Source: Clostridiales bacterium UBA1380 (GTDB taxonomy: Bacteria > Bacillota > Clostridia > Oscillospirales > CAG-272). Taken from it: DNA of 7,064 nt. The stretch covers positions 12,932 to 19,995 of the forward strand of contig DBRA01000028.1 of the NCBI GenBank assembly GCA_002305445.1, written 5' to 3'. This document shows, one piece after another, positions 1 to 5,810 of this stretch. The notes beneath the pieces were generated by a model, which was not told the DNA's origin, did not search any database, and was given only the letters and a program-made list of their open reading frames with translations. How positions within the stretch are numbered: the first letter of the stretch is position 1; every line of letters begins with the position of its first letter. Made by a program: the position numbers and the translations under genes.

Positions 1-186
1 AGCGAAGGTGTGGAGCATGTTCAGGACATGTCGCACTACATAGAGCGCGCGAGAGCGCTCGCCGACACGCCGTTCAGGGTCGCGCACACGAATTCCGCAT
101 GTAAAACAGCCGAGTGCATCATGGCGACCGACGGGGAGTTTAACCCGTCGCGCACCGAAAGCGGTCACCGGACATTCTTCGGCTAA
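1..186 (+). CDS. Unrecognised protein, upstream part of an interrupted gene (5' end outside window)
   Basis: Frame 1 is open from the first base to a TAA at 184-186, giving 61 residues with no start in view, so the gene begins before the window. The codons are strongly G/C at third positions (runs such as GCG, CGC, CTC, GCC), like the other genes here, so it reads as real coding sequence. The peptide is soluble and mixed in charge, with two cysteines (SACKTAEC) and no membrane segment, and it ends in RTFFG. The same frame stays open after the TAA until 798 without a credible new start. I infer that this piece and the 187-798 piece were one protein split by a nonsense change or a base error. 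I do not recognise a family for this part. Confidence 0.6.
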   Translation, partial: SEGVEHVQDMSHYIERARALADTPFRVAHTNSACKTAECIMATDGEFNPSRTESGHRTFFG

Positions 187-798
187 AATAACGTCACCTT
201 TGAGAACGGAAATATATCCATATCCAGCGAGCCGAAATATAGTTTTGAGGCGAAGGACATTATCGCCGCCGGAGAAGCGGGTTATCCGCTGATGCACAAC
301 CACATGCTTTCCATTTTACAGGACGCGATAGGCTGTGTCCGGTCGGATAAATGGCACTCCGGTTATCGCGAAGCTTTGAAAGTCGATATATGGGATTATC
401 AGCTTATAACCGATATAAGCTGCGACGACGCCGGCACAGTCACGACTTCTGCGGGGACGTTCGAGAATTGTCTTCGTGTCACGCTCGATGTGAAGGGGTA
501 TAAAAGCGCATGGTCGTATCGCGGCGGGAAGATGGCGTATTACTTTGCGCCCGGCGTCGGCATCGTCCGCGCGGAGCACAATTACAAGGACGACACTCTG
601 ACATCTGTCTATGAGCTTACCGAATGCGGCGGTGCGGGCGACGGGTACATGCCCATAGCCGATGGGCTGTACCGCCGCTACGACGCGATCGGTCTGACGG
701 AAGGCTGCAAGGGCTCGGTCGGGCTGACTTGCGCCGCCGACCCTGCGGGAAGAATTATACTTTTCGAAAGTCCGATAGGCGTGAAAGCGCTGCAATAA
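187..798 (+). pseudogene. Unrecognised protein, downstream part of the same interrupted gene
   Basis: The frame continues after the TAA at 184-186 for 203 codons to a TAA at 796-798. The first ATG is at 292 (168 residues), but no Shine-Dalgarno sits at a useful distance; the nearest purine run (GGAGAAG) is about 15 bases away. The open stretch 187-291 also reads as normal protein (VTFENGNISISSEPKYSF). An independent start is therefore unlikely. The C-terminal half has a beta-rich pattern: GTFENCLRVT, then a K/Y/W-rich strand, then YYFAPGVGIVRAEHNY. A 'GTF-x-N-C ... YY-x-PGVGIV' pairing recurs, from memory, in beta-sheet proteins of Bacillota often annotated hypothetical or lipoprotein-like; that link is tentative. 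There are no membrane segments. If ATG 292 is used after all, a short 168-residue protein would be made. A hairpin terminator follows 12 bases after the stop. Confidence 0.55.
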
Positions 799-810
799 AG
801 ACAAAAAGAA

Positions 811-835
811 AGCCGCGTCCGATACGGACGCGGCT
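811..835. terminator. Bidirectional intrinsic terminator between convergent genes
   Basis: A perfect 11-bp inverted repeat, AGCCGCGTCCG / CGGACGCGGCT, is separated by a 3-base loop (ATA). On the + strand it is followed by a short T run (TTTTAT). On the - strand it is followed by TTTCTTTTTGT, a better U tract. It lies between the + strand stop at 798 and the - strand melA stop at 855, so it should end transcription from both sides, more strongly for melA. Confidence 0.9.
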
Positions 836-854
836 TTTATCGCTGTCAAACGGC

Positions 855-2183
855 TTATTTATATTCGGGCATCCAGCCGCCGGCGTGGTGTTCTTCGTAG
901 AGATCGTCGCAAAGCGATATGATATCGTCGATAGACAGCTCCGCGGCGGTATGGGGATCCATCATCGCGGCCTGATAGAGCGTCTCTTTCTTGCGGGTGC
1001 GCGCGGCTTCGATGGTCAGAAGCTGCACGTTGATGTTGGTGCGGTTCATGGCGGCGAGCTGCTCCGGCAGGTCGCCGACGACGGTGGGCTGTATGCCGGC
1101 GCGGTTGACAAGACACGCGACCTCGACGCAGGCGTTAGACGGCAGGTTCGTGATAAGTCCCTTGTTTATAACGTTGCCGCCGATTTTATACGGAACGTCG
1201 GTCGTGATCGCTTCCATGATATAAGAGGCGTACTCGCCGGTGCGCTTGTGCGAAACGTCGCCTGTGACATACTTCTCGCGATCGCGCTTCCAGCCTGCGA
1301 TCTGATTGACGCAGCGGCGCGGATATTCGTCGATCGGGATGTTGTAGCGCTCGATCAGCTCCGGATACTTGGACTTGATGAAGAACGGGTTGTATTCGGC
1401 GTTGTGCTCGCTCGATTCGGTGCAGTAGTAGCCGAGGCGGCGGATGTACTCGTAGCGGACGAGGTCATAGCAGTCCTTTTTGCCGGATTCGAGAATCTCG
1501 CAGGCGCGGCGGCGGATCTCGGGGTAGAGGTCGGTTCCGTCGTTGTCGCGGACCTCAAGCAGCCATGCCATGTGGTTGATACCCGCGATCTTTTCGGTTA
1601 TCGGCTCCGTGTACTTGATGCCGAGGGCGTTCAGCAGCGGGCGGGTGCAGGACTGCACGCTGTGGCAGAGGCCGACCGTCTTGATGGGGGTGTAGCGCTG
1701 CATATAGCCGGCTAGCATCGCCATCGGGTTGGTGTAGTTGAGGAACCATGCGTCGGGGCAGACCTCGGCCATATCGGCGGCGAAGTCTTCGAGCACGGGA
1801 ATAGTGCGCAGCGCGCGGAAGATACCGCCGATGCCGAGCGTGTCGGCGATCGTCTGGCGGAGGTTGTACTTTTTCGGAATCTCAAAGTCGGTGACGGTGC
1901 ACGGCTCATATAAACCGACCTGTATGGCGTTGACGACGAAGTCGGCTCCGCGAAGCGCTTCCTTGCGGTTCGGAATACCTAGATACTTGCTTACTTTCGC
2001 GCGGCCTTCATTGATATTTTTATTAAGAGAAGTAACCATGATGTACGATTCTTCGAGTCTTGTCTCGTCGATATCGTAGAGTGCAATGTCGGAATCGCGG
2101 AGCGCGGGAGTCAGCATGACGTCTCCGAGCACATTCTTGGCGAAGACGGTGCTGCCGGCACCCATAAATGTAATTTTCGGCAT
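855..2183 (-). CDS. melA: Family 4 glycoside hydrolase, probable alpha-galactosidase MelA
   Basis: This 442-residue cytoplasmic enzyme hydrolyses alpha-galactosides such as melibiose by the NAD+ and Mn2+ dependent redox-elimination mechanism of family GH4. It aligns in memory with E. coli MelA (451 residues) along its whole length, including PKITFMGAGSTVFAKNVLGD, the LYEPCTVTDFE segment and the AAMMDPHTAA end. The Rossmann NAD motif GAGS is at residues 8-11, DTLGIGG at 114-120 and NYTNPM at 149-154. The metal ligands are probably C173 (GLCHSVQ) and H204 (GINHMAW), matching Cys174 and His203 of Thermotoga AglA. A conserved CTESSEHNAEYNPFF block lies near 254-268. The start is fixed by AAGGAG seven bases upstream. 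No sugar transporter or regulator gene adjoins it, so uptake must be encoded elsewhere. GH4 members also include alpha-glucosidases and glucuronidases, but the MelA-like sequence favours alpha-galactosidase. The gene has its own promoter and terminator. Confidence 0.93.
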   Translation of the reverse strand: MPKITFMGAGSTVFAKNVLGDVMLTPALRDSDIALYDIDETRLEESYIMVTSLNKNINEGRAKVSKYLGIPNRKEALRGADFVVNAIQVGLYEPCTVTDFEIPKKYNLRQTIADTLGIGGIFRALRTIPVLEDFAADMAEVCPDAWFLNYTNPMAMLAGYMQRYTPIKTVGLCHSVQSCTRPLLNALGIKYTEPITEKIAGINHMAWLLEVRDNDGTDLYPEIRRRACEILESGKKDCYDLVRYEYIRRLGYYCTESSEHNAEYNPFFIKSKYPELIERYNIPIDEYPRRCVNQIAGWKRDREKYVTGDVSHKRTGEYASYIMEAITTDVPYKIGGNVINKGLITNLPSNACVEVACLVNRAGIQPTVVGDLPEQLAAMNRTNINVQLLTIEAARTRKKETLYQAAMMDPHTAAELSIDDIISLCDDLYEEHHAGGWMPEYK

Positions 2184-2191
2184 TTATGAAT

Positions 2192-2197
2192 CTCCTT
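2192..2197 (-). promoter_or_regulatory. Ribosome binding site of melA
   Basis: On the - strand the sequence reads AAGGAG, followed by seven to eight bases and the ATG at 2183-2181. This is close to the ideal Shine-Dalgarno sequence and spacing, and it confirms the melA start. Confidence 0.9.
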
Positions 2198-2203
2198 AAA
2201 TAT

Positions 2204-2227
2204 TTGTCGGCTTATTAACTTGTCGGC
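2204..2227. repeat. Two direct TTGTCGGC repeats in the melA leader
   Basis: TTGTCGGC occurs at 2204-2211 and again at 2220-2227, a 16-base period with the AT-rich spacer TTATTAAC. The pair lies between the predicted melA transcription start and the ribosome binding site. Direct half-sites of this kind can bind a repressor, but no protein can be named. Chance recurrence of an 8-mer is not excluded. Confidence 0.5.
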
Positions 2228-2233
2228 CGTCAC

Positions 2234-2263
2234 ATTATACCAGAGACGGCGGATGTTTGTCAA
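2234..2263 (-). promoter_or_regulatory. Strong sigma-A type promoter of melA
   Basis: On the - strand a perfect -35 box TTGACA (2263-2258) is followed by an 18-base spacer and a perfect -10 box TATAAT (2239-2234). The -10 box carries the extended TGG just before it. Transcription should start near 2227, giving a leader of about 45 bases. The -35 box includes the TGA stop codon of the serine dehydratase gene, so melA can be expressed separately from it. A 6-bp inverted repeat, GCCGTC (2226-2231) and GACGGC (2245-2250), flanks the -10 box and is a possible operator. Confidence 0.85.
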
Positions 2264-3465
2264 CCTTTGCCGTACAGTTTCGCAAGTCCTCCGGTCGATG
2301 TCTCGCGATAACCGACGTTCAGATCGCGGCCGGTGCGGTACATCGTTTCGAGGATCAGGTCGAACGATATTTTACGCGTGAACGTGAGGAAGTTGGCGAG
2401 CGTGACGGCGTTGATCGCGCGCATCGCGGCGACGGCGTTGCGCTCGATGCAAGGTATCTGCACGAGCCCGCGTATTGGGTCGCACGTCAGCCCGAGGTGA
2501 TGTTCGAGCGCGACCTCGGCGGCGTACTCGATCTGATCGATACCCATGCCGTAAAGCTCGGCCAGCGCCGCGGACGCCATCGAACACGCGACGCCGATCT
2601 CCGCCTGGCAGCCGCATTCGGCGCCGGATATGGACGCGTTCGACTTTGCGAGGTTGCCGATGACGCCGCCGACCGCGAGCGCGCGGAGAACGGCTTCGTC
2701 GGTATACCCTCTCGACTGCTGCGCATATTTGAGAGCCGCCGGCACGACGCCGCAGGCTCCGCATGTCGGCGCCGTCGCTATAATACCGCCTGCGGCGTTC
2801 TGTTCGCCCGCCGCGAAGGCATACGAGCAGACGACGCGGTTTTCGTATGTGGATTTGCTCTCGTCCATGTGGCGCGCGTTCATTAGGAAATGCGCCTTGC
2901 GTTCGACGCCGAGGCCGCCCGGGAGCGTCCCCGTCGCGGCGAGGCCGTCGGATATCTCGCGCTGCATCGTGTCCCAAACGGTGGCGAGGTAGTCCCATAT
3001 GCCGTCGCCCTCGCGAAGCGCGACATAGTCGCTCAGGCGCATGCCGCGCTCGTTGCAGAACTCCGCGATCTCGCGGAACGAGTTTTCGGGGTAGATTTCC
3101 TCCTCGGGCGGCGTAGGTCTGCCTTCGATCTCGATCTCGCCGCCGCCGACGCTCATAACCCTCATGCGCGCGGTGTCGGCGCCGTCCTTGACCGCGTAGA
3201 TGTCCATCGTATTCGCGTGCGGTAGCTCGTTTTCGTCGGCGTCGCAGAACACGACTTCGCACTTCTTAGGCGCGAATGCCTTTGTCACCGCGATGTCGGT
3301 GCGGTGTCCCCTGCCCGTTTTGGATAGCGAGCCGTACAGTACGACGCGGTATGAATCGGCGTCCGGATGCTCGGACAAAAAAATACCGCACGCGGCGGAC
3401 GGACCCATCGTATGCGAACTGGACGGCCCGTAACCGATGCGGTAGAGTTTGCGAAGTGATTTCAT
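2260..3465 (-). CDS. sdaA: L-serine ammonia-lyase (serine dehydratase), iron-sulfur, single chain
   Basis: It converts L-serine to pyruvate and ammonia in the cytoplasm using an oxygen-sensitive [4Fe-4S] cluster. The 401-residue chain has the beta domain first (GPSSSHTMGPSAA at 13-25, YGSLSKTGRGHRTD at 44-57) and the alpha domain after it (NAAGGIIATAPTCGACG at 223-239, NASISGAECGCQAEIG from 276). Cluster cysteines are C286, C328 (TCDP) and C339 (IPCIERN). Their 42 and 11 residue spacings equal those of the Legionella enzyme (Cys343, 385, 396). The chain is about 50 residues shorter than E. coli SdaA (454), mostly in the middle of the beta domain. Many Bacillota split this enzyme into two genes, whereas here it is fused. 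The start ATG has only a weak GGGG site about ten bases upstream. No terminator is visible before melA, so read-through into it is possible. It is divergent from the HyuA-like gene. Confidence 0.95.
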   Translation of the reverse strand: MKSLRKLYRIGYGPSSSHTMGPSAACGIFLSEHPDADSYRVVLYGSLSKTGRGHRTDIAVTKAFAPKKCEVVFCDADENELPHANTMDIYAVKDGADTARMRVMSVGGGEIEIEGRPTPPEEEIYPENSFREIAEFCNERGMRLSDYVALREGDGIWDYLATVWDTMQREISDGLAATGTLPGGLGVERKAHFLMNARHMDESKSTYENRVVCSYAFAAGEQNAAGGIIATAPTCGACGVVPAALKYAQQSRGYTDEAVLRALAVGGVIGNLAKSNASISGAECGCQAEIGVACSMASAALAELYGMGIDQIEYAAEVALEHHLGLTCDPIRGLVQIPCIERNAVAAMRAINAVTLANFLTFTRKISFDLILETMYRTGRDLNVGYRETSTGGLAKLYGKG

Positions 3466-3480
3466 TCAGATAAAGCCCCA

Positions 3481-3530
3481 TATTGATTTTACATTATTTA
3501 TTATAACGCGTTTTATTTATAAAATCAATA
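3481..3530. repeat. 11-bp inverted repeat spanning the sdaA promoter
   Basis: TATTGATTTTA at 3481-3491 and its exact reverse complement TAAAATCAATA at 3520-3530 are separated by 28 bases. The right arm covers the sdaA -35 box and the left arm lies just after its predicted start point. This is the layout expected of paired operator sites for a repressor. The AT-rich setting raises the chance of accidental symmetry, but 11 exact pairs is more than expected in so short a stretch. Confidence 0.6.
3500..3528 (-). promoter_or_regulatory. Predicted promoter of sdaA
   Basis: On the - strand TTGATT (3528-3523, four of six consensus bases) is followed by exactly 17 bases and a perfect TATAAT (3505-3500). 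The start point would be near 3493, giving a leader of about 28 bases before the ATG at 3465. Confidence 0.7.
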
Positions 3531-3540
3531 ACGATTCTTT

Positions 3541-3568
3541 ATGACCTTAAAATGCAAATTCTTATAAT
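3541..3568 (+). promoter_or_regulatory. Candidate promoter of the HyuA-like gene, distal
   Basis: ATGACC (3541-3546, four of six -35 bases) is followed by a 16-base spacer and a perfect TATAAT (3563-3568). The leader would be about 64 bases. A second candidate lies closer to the gene, so which one works is open. Confidence 0.45.
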
Positions 3569-3575
3569 ATTTTCG

Positions 3576-3604
3576 TTGTAGAACCGCCGCCGTTATGGTA
3601 TCAT
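3576..3604 (+). promoter_or_regulatory. Candidate promoter of the HyuA-like gene, proximal
   Basis: TTGTAG (3576-3581, three of six) is followed by 17 bases and TATCAT (3599-3604, five of six), with an extended TGG directly before it. A near-palindrome, AAAGCAAATTTGTTTT at 3605-3620, lies right over the expected start point near 3611 and could be an operator. Confidence 0.4.
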
Positions 3605-3628
3605 AAAGCAAATTTGTTTTCGCAACCG

Positions 3629-3633
3629 GGTGA
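3629..3633 (+). promoter_or_regulatory. Ribosome binding site that decides the HyuA-like start
   Basis: GGTGA pairs with the UCACC part of the 16S rRNA 3' end and sits five bases before the ATG at 3639. It contains the alternative GTG start at 3630, which has no good site of its own upstream. This favours ATG 3639. Confidence 0.55.
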
Positions 3634-3638
3634 CGGGA

Positions 3639-5630
3639 ATGAGCTATATAATCGGGATAGATACGGGCGGCACTTATACAGATGCCGTCATATTCGACGC
3701 GGACAGCCGGGTTGTCCTCGCCGAGGGTAAGGCGCGGACGACGAAGGATGATCTGTCGCGCGGCATAAGCGCTGCGCTCGACCTGCTACCGCGCGACATT
3801 GTTAGCAAAGCGTCGCTCGCGGCGCTTTCGACGACGCTCGCGACAAACGCATGCGTCGAGGGGAGAGGCGGCCGCGCGAAGCTAATATTGATAGGCACAA
3901 CTCCGGAGGTGCTCGACTGGATCGGCGCGGATGATGCATACGGGCTGAACAGGGACGACGTACTGTGCATCAACGCGCGCGGCAGCTTCGACGGCACAGT
4001 GCTCGCCGAAGTCGACTGGGATAACGTTCTCGCGGAGCATGCAGACTTTTTCGCGGGTGTGCAGGCGATTGCCGCGGCGGAGGTTTTCGCGCTGCGGAAC
4101 GGCGGTGCCGTAGAACGCAGAGCCGAGGAAGCGCTCGCGCGGCTGGGCGTTCCGGTCGTGACCGCGTACTCGCTGTCGGACGGGCCGAACATCATGGAGC
4201 GCGGTGCGACAGCTCTCCTCAACGCGCGGCTGCTCTTCGTCGCGTCCGACTTCATCGCGGCGGTGCAGCGCTCGCTCGCGGAACGCGGCATCGATGTGCC
4301 GGTGATGATCGTGCGCAGCGACGGCGGGCTTATGAGCGCGGCAATGTCCGGCTCGCGTCCTGTCGAAACGATCATGAGCGGGCCCGCGGCGAGCGTGCTC
4401 GGCGGGCGTGAGCTCGCGGGCGGCGAAAACTGCCTGATCGTCGATATGGGCGGCACGACGACCGACGTTTCGGTCGTCGAAAACGGCATCCCCGCGTTCA
4501 CGGACGGCATCGCGATCGGCAAATGGCGCACGCAGGTCAAGGGCGTGCGCATCGACACGTTCGGCCTCGGCGGCGACAGCCGTCTGACGACAGCCGACGG
4601 GCGGCTCGCCATATCCGAGAAGCGCGTTGAACCCATAAGCGCGGCGGCTGTGCGCTTCCCGCGGATCAAAGATACGCTGCGCTCGCTGCTCTGCCGCGAC
4701 CGCTTCGGCACGCTACCGTATCACGAGGGATTTTTCCTTTTAAAAGATCCCGACGACCGCTCGCTTTACGATTACACGGAGCTGACGTTCATCGACGCAC
4801 TCAAGCGCGAAGGCTGTATAATGATCGGCGGCGAAGGCGTCGAGCCGTGGAAGCTGCGCTGCGCGCGGCTCGAGGACGAAGGTGTAGTCATGCGCATCGG
4901 GCTTACGCCCACAGACATCATGCACGTGAAGGGAGACTTTGTGTCGGGCGACAGAGAGGCGGCCGTGCTCGCCGCCGAATACTTCTCGCGCCGGCTCGGT
5001 TATCCCGCCGGCGATGAAGGAATCGCCGCCTTCTGCGCCGACGTCTATGAGGAGGTTGAGCGCAAGCTTTACTGCGGTCTTATACGCGCGATGGCGGACA
5101 GGTTCTGCGACGGTGCGTCGGGCGAGAATATGATGCGCGCCGCCGACGAGAGCTTCAGGACGCGCAGCGACAGGGACCGGTTTTTCCGCACGCAGTTTAC
5201 GACGAGGGCCACGCTTGTCGGCGTCGGTGCGCCGACGCATATCTTTCTGCCGGAGGTCGCGGCGGCGCTCGGCACAACCTGCGTAGTGCCAGACCATGCG
5301 GCAGTTGCGAATGCCGTCGGCGCGGCCGTTGCGGACGTCGCGGCGGAGGTGAAGGTGAGCGTCTCGCCCGTTTACACGGCTTTCGGCGTCGACGGCTACA
5401 TAGTCCACTCGCCCGGCGGCGCGTTTATATGCGGCACGCTCGACGAGTCGATCGCAGCCGCAGATAAGGCTGCGCGCGAAGCCGCCGCCGCCGAAGCGAG
5501 GCGGCGCGGAGCTGCGGGCGAGCTTGATGTGTCGTCGGATGTAAAGAATTCGTCCGGCCGAGACAGGGACGGCGCGACGGTTGAACTCGGCGTGCTTATC
5601 ACGGCGCGCGCCGCCGTAAAAAAGAGATAA
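3639..5630 (+). CDS. Hydantoinase/oxoprolinase family protein, A-subunit type (HyuA-like)
   Basis: This 663-residue cytoplasmic protein belongs to the HyuA/oxoprolinase ATPase family with an actin-like fold, whose members use ATP to open or activate cyclic amides or to carboxylate ketones. Numbered from the ATG, the first phosphate loop GIDTGGTYTD is at 6-15. The N-terminal domain runs to about 180. The family segment RSDGGLMSAAM is at 226-236, followed by MSGPAASVLGG at 246-256. The second phosphate loop VDMGGTTTDV is at 268-277, and GVGAPTHIF near 528-536 resembles the adenosine-side motif. The usual GAGGGSI segment is replaced by FGLGGDSRL at 308-316, suggesting a distinct subfamily. No hyuB partner follows; a terminator comes at once, so the substrate is unknown. 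An alternative GTG start at 3630 adds three residues. The C-terminal tail near 600-645 is rich in alanine, then charged and serine-rich. It is divergent from sdaA and may share its control region. Confidence 0.88.
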   Translation: MSYIIGIDTGGTYTDAVIFDADSRVVLAEGKARTTKDDLSRGISAALDLLPRDIVSKASLAALSTTLATNACVEGRGGRAKLILIGTTPEVLDWIGADDAYGLNRDDVLCINARGSFDGTVLAEVDWDNVLAEHADFFAGVQAIAAAEVFALRNGGAVERRAEEALARLGVPVVTAYSLSDGPNIMERGATALLNARLLFVASDFIAAVQRSLAERGIDVPVMIVRSDGGLMSAAMSGSRPVETIMSGPAASVLGGRELAGGENCLIVDMGGTTTDVSVVENGIPAFTDGIAIGKWRTQVKGVRIDTFGLGGDSRLTTADGRLAISEKRVEPISAAAVRFPRIKDTLRSLLCRDRFGTLPYHEGFFLLKDPDDRSLYDYTELTFIDALKREGCIMIGGEGVEPWKLRCARLEDEGVVMRIGLTPTDIMHVKGDFVSGDREAAVLAAEYFSRRLGYPAGDEGIAAFCADVYEEVERKLYCGLIRAMADRFCDGASGENMMRAADESFRTRSDRDRFFRTQFTTRATLVGVGAPTHIFLPEVAAALGTTCVVPDHAAVANAVGAAVADVAAEVKVSVSPVYTAFGVDGYIVHSPGGAFICGTLDESIAAADKAAREAAAAEARRRGAAGELDVSSDVKNSSGRDRDGATVELGVLITARAAVKKR

Positions 5631-5635
5631 TTTTT

Positions 5636-5676
5636 AATAAAACGGATTCGTGCGTCGGAAACGGATCCGTTTTATT
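5636..5676 (+). terminator. Intrinsic terminator after the HyuA-like gene
   Basis: A perfect 12-bp stem, AATAAAACGGAT (5636-5647) and ATCCGTTTTATT (5665-5676), is separated by a 17-base loop. The T-rich right arm provides the U tract. It begins five bases after the stop codon. A competing short palindrome (AAACGGATCCGTTT) overlaps the right arm. It separates the HyuA-like gene from the ABC transporter. Confidence 0.8.
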
Positions 5677-5759
5677 GTTAATATTGTGTTTATTATTTCT
5701 GTGAACATACTCATATAAAATTAATTTATTACAATATTCCGCATTTTAAAAAAGTGTGA

Positions 5760-5765
5760 TATAAT
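5760..5765 (+). promoter_or_regulatory. Extended -10 promoter of the ABC transporter gene
   Basis: A perfect TATAAT is preceded by TGA, giving an extended -10 element (TGATATAAT). No -35 box of quality is found at 16-18 bases upstream, which is common for extended -10 promoters. Transcription would start near 5772, about 39 bases before the proposed start codon. The remaining bases between the terminator and this site are AT-rich with no other recognised element. Confidence 0.65.
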
Positions 5766-5793
5766 ATGTAATAATTGCGATTTTTCATTGTGC

Positions 5794-5800
5794 GGGGAGG
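5794..5800 (+). promoter_or_regulatory. Ribosome binding site of the ABC transporter gene
   Basis: GGGGAGG is an almost ideal Shine-Dalgarno sequence. The only in-frame start codon at a workable distance is CTG at 5811, ten bases on. The in-frame GTG at 5790 lies before the site and the first in-frame ATG (5853) is 52 bases away. Confidence 0.75.
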
Positions 5801-5810
5801 TTTTTGTTCT

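Noticed and set aside
184..186. TAA as a recoded sense codon
   Set aside because: TAA ends three genes in this window at the expected family lengths or positions, so general reassignment is not supported.
624..1715. Long + strand open frame of 363 codons running opposite melA
   Set aside because: It crosses from one real gene into the antisense of melA, passes through the terminator, has no ribosome site and resembles no protein. It is a shadow of GC-rich codons.
2226..2250. GCCGTC / GACGGC repeat as a terminator of sdaA
   Set aside because: The stem is only six pairs with a 13-base loop and no T run follows on the - strand. An operator is the better reading.
2372..3262. Arginine-rich - strand frame of 296 codons overlapping sdaA
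   Set aside because: It is the shifted frame of sdaA, with a biased arginine-rich composition and no ribosome site.
3534..3563. Repeated ATTCTT and GCAAATT short words in the divergent gap
   Set aside because: Six- and seven-base repeats are expected by chance in such AT-rich sequence, and they do not align with promoter elements.
3674..4711. Long - strand open frame of 345 codons opposite the HyuA-like gene
   Set aside because: Its composition is dominated by serine, alanine, proline and arginine, as expected of the antisense of a GC-rich gene. The + strand gene has clear family motifs.
4740..5408. - strand frame of 222 codons inside the HyuA-like gene
   Set aside because: It is an antisense shadow with no start signal and no recognisable domain.
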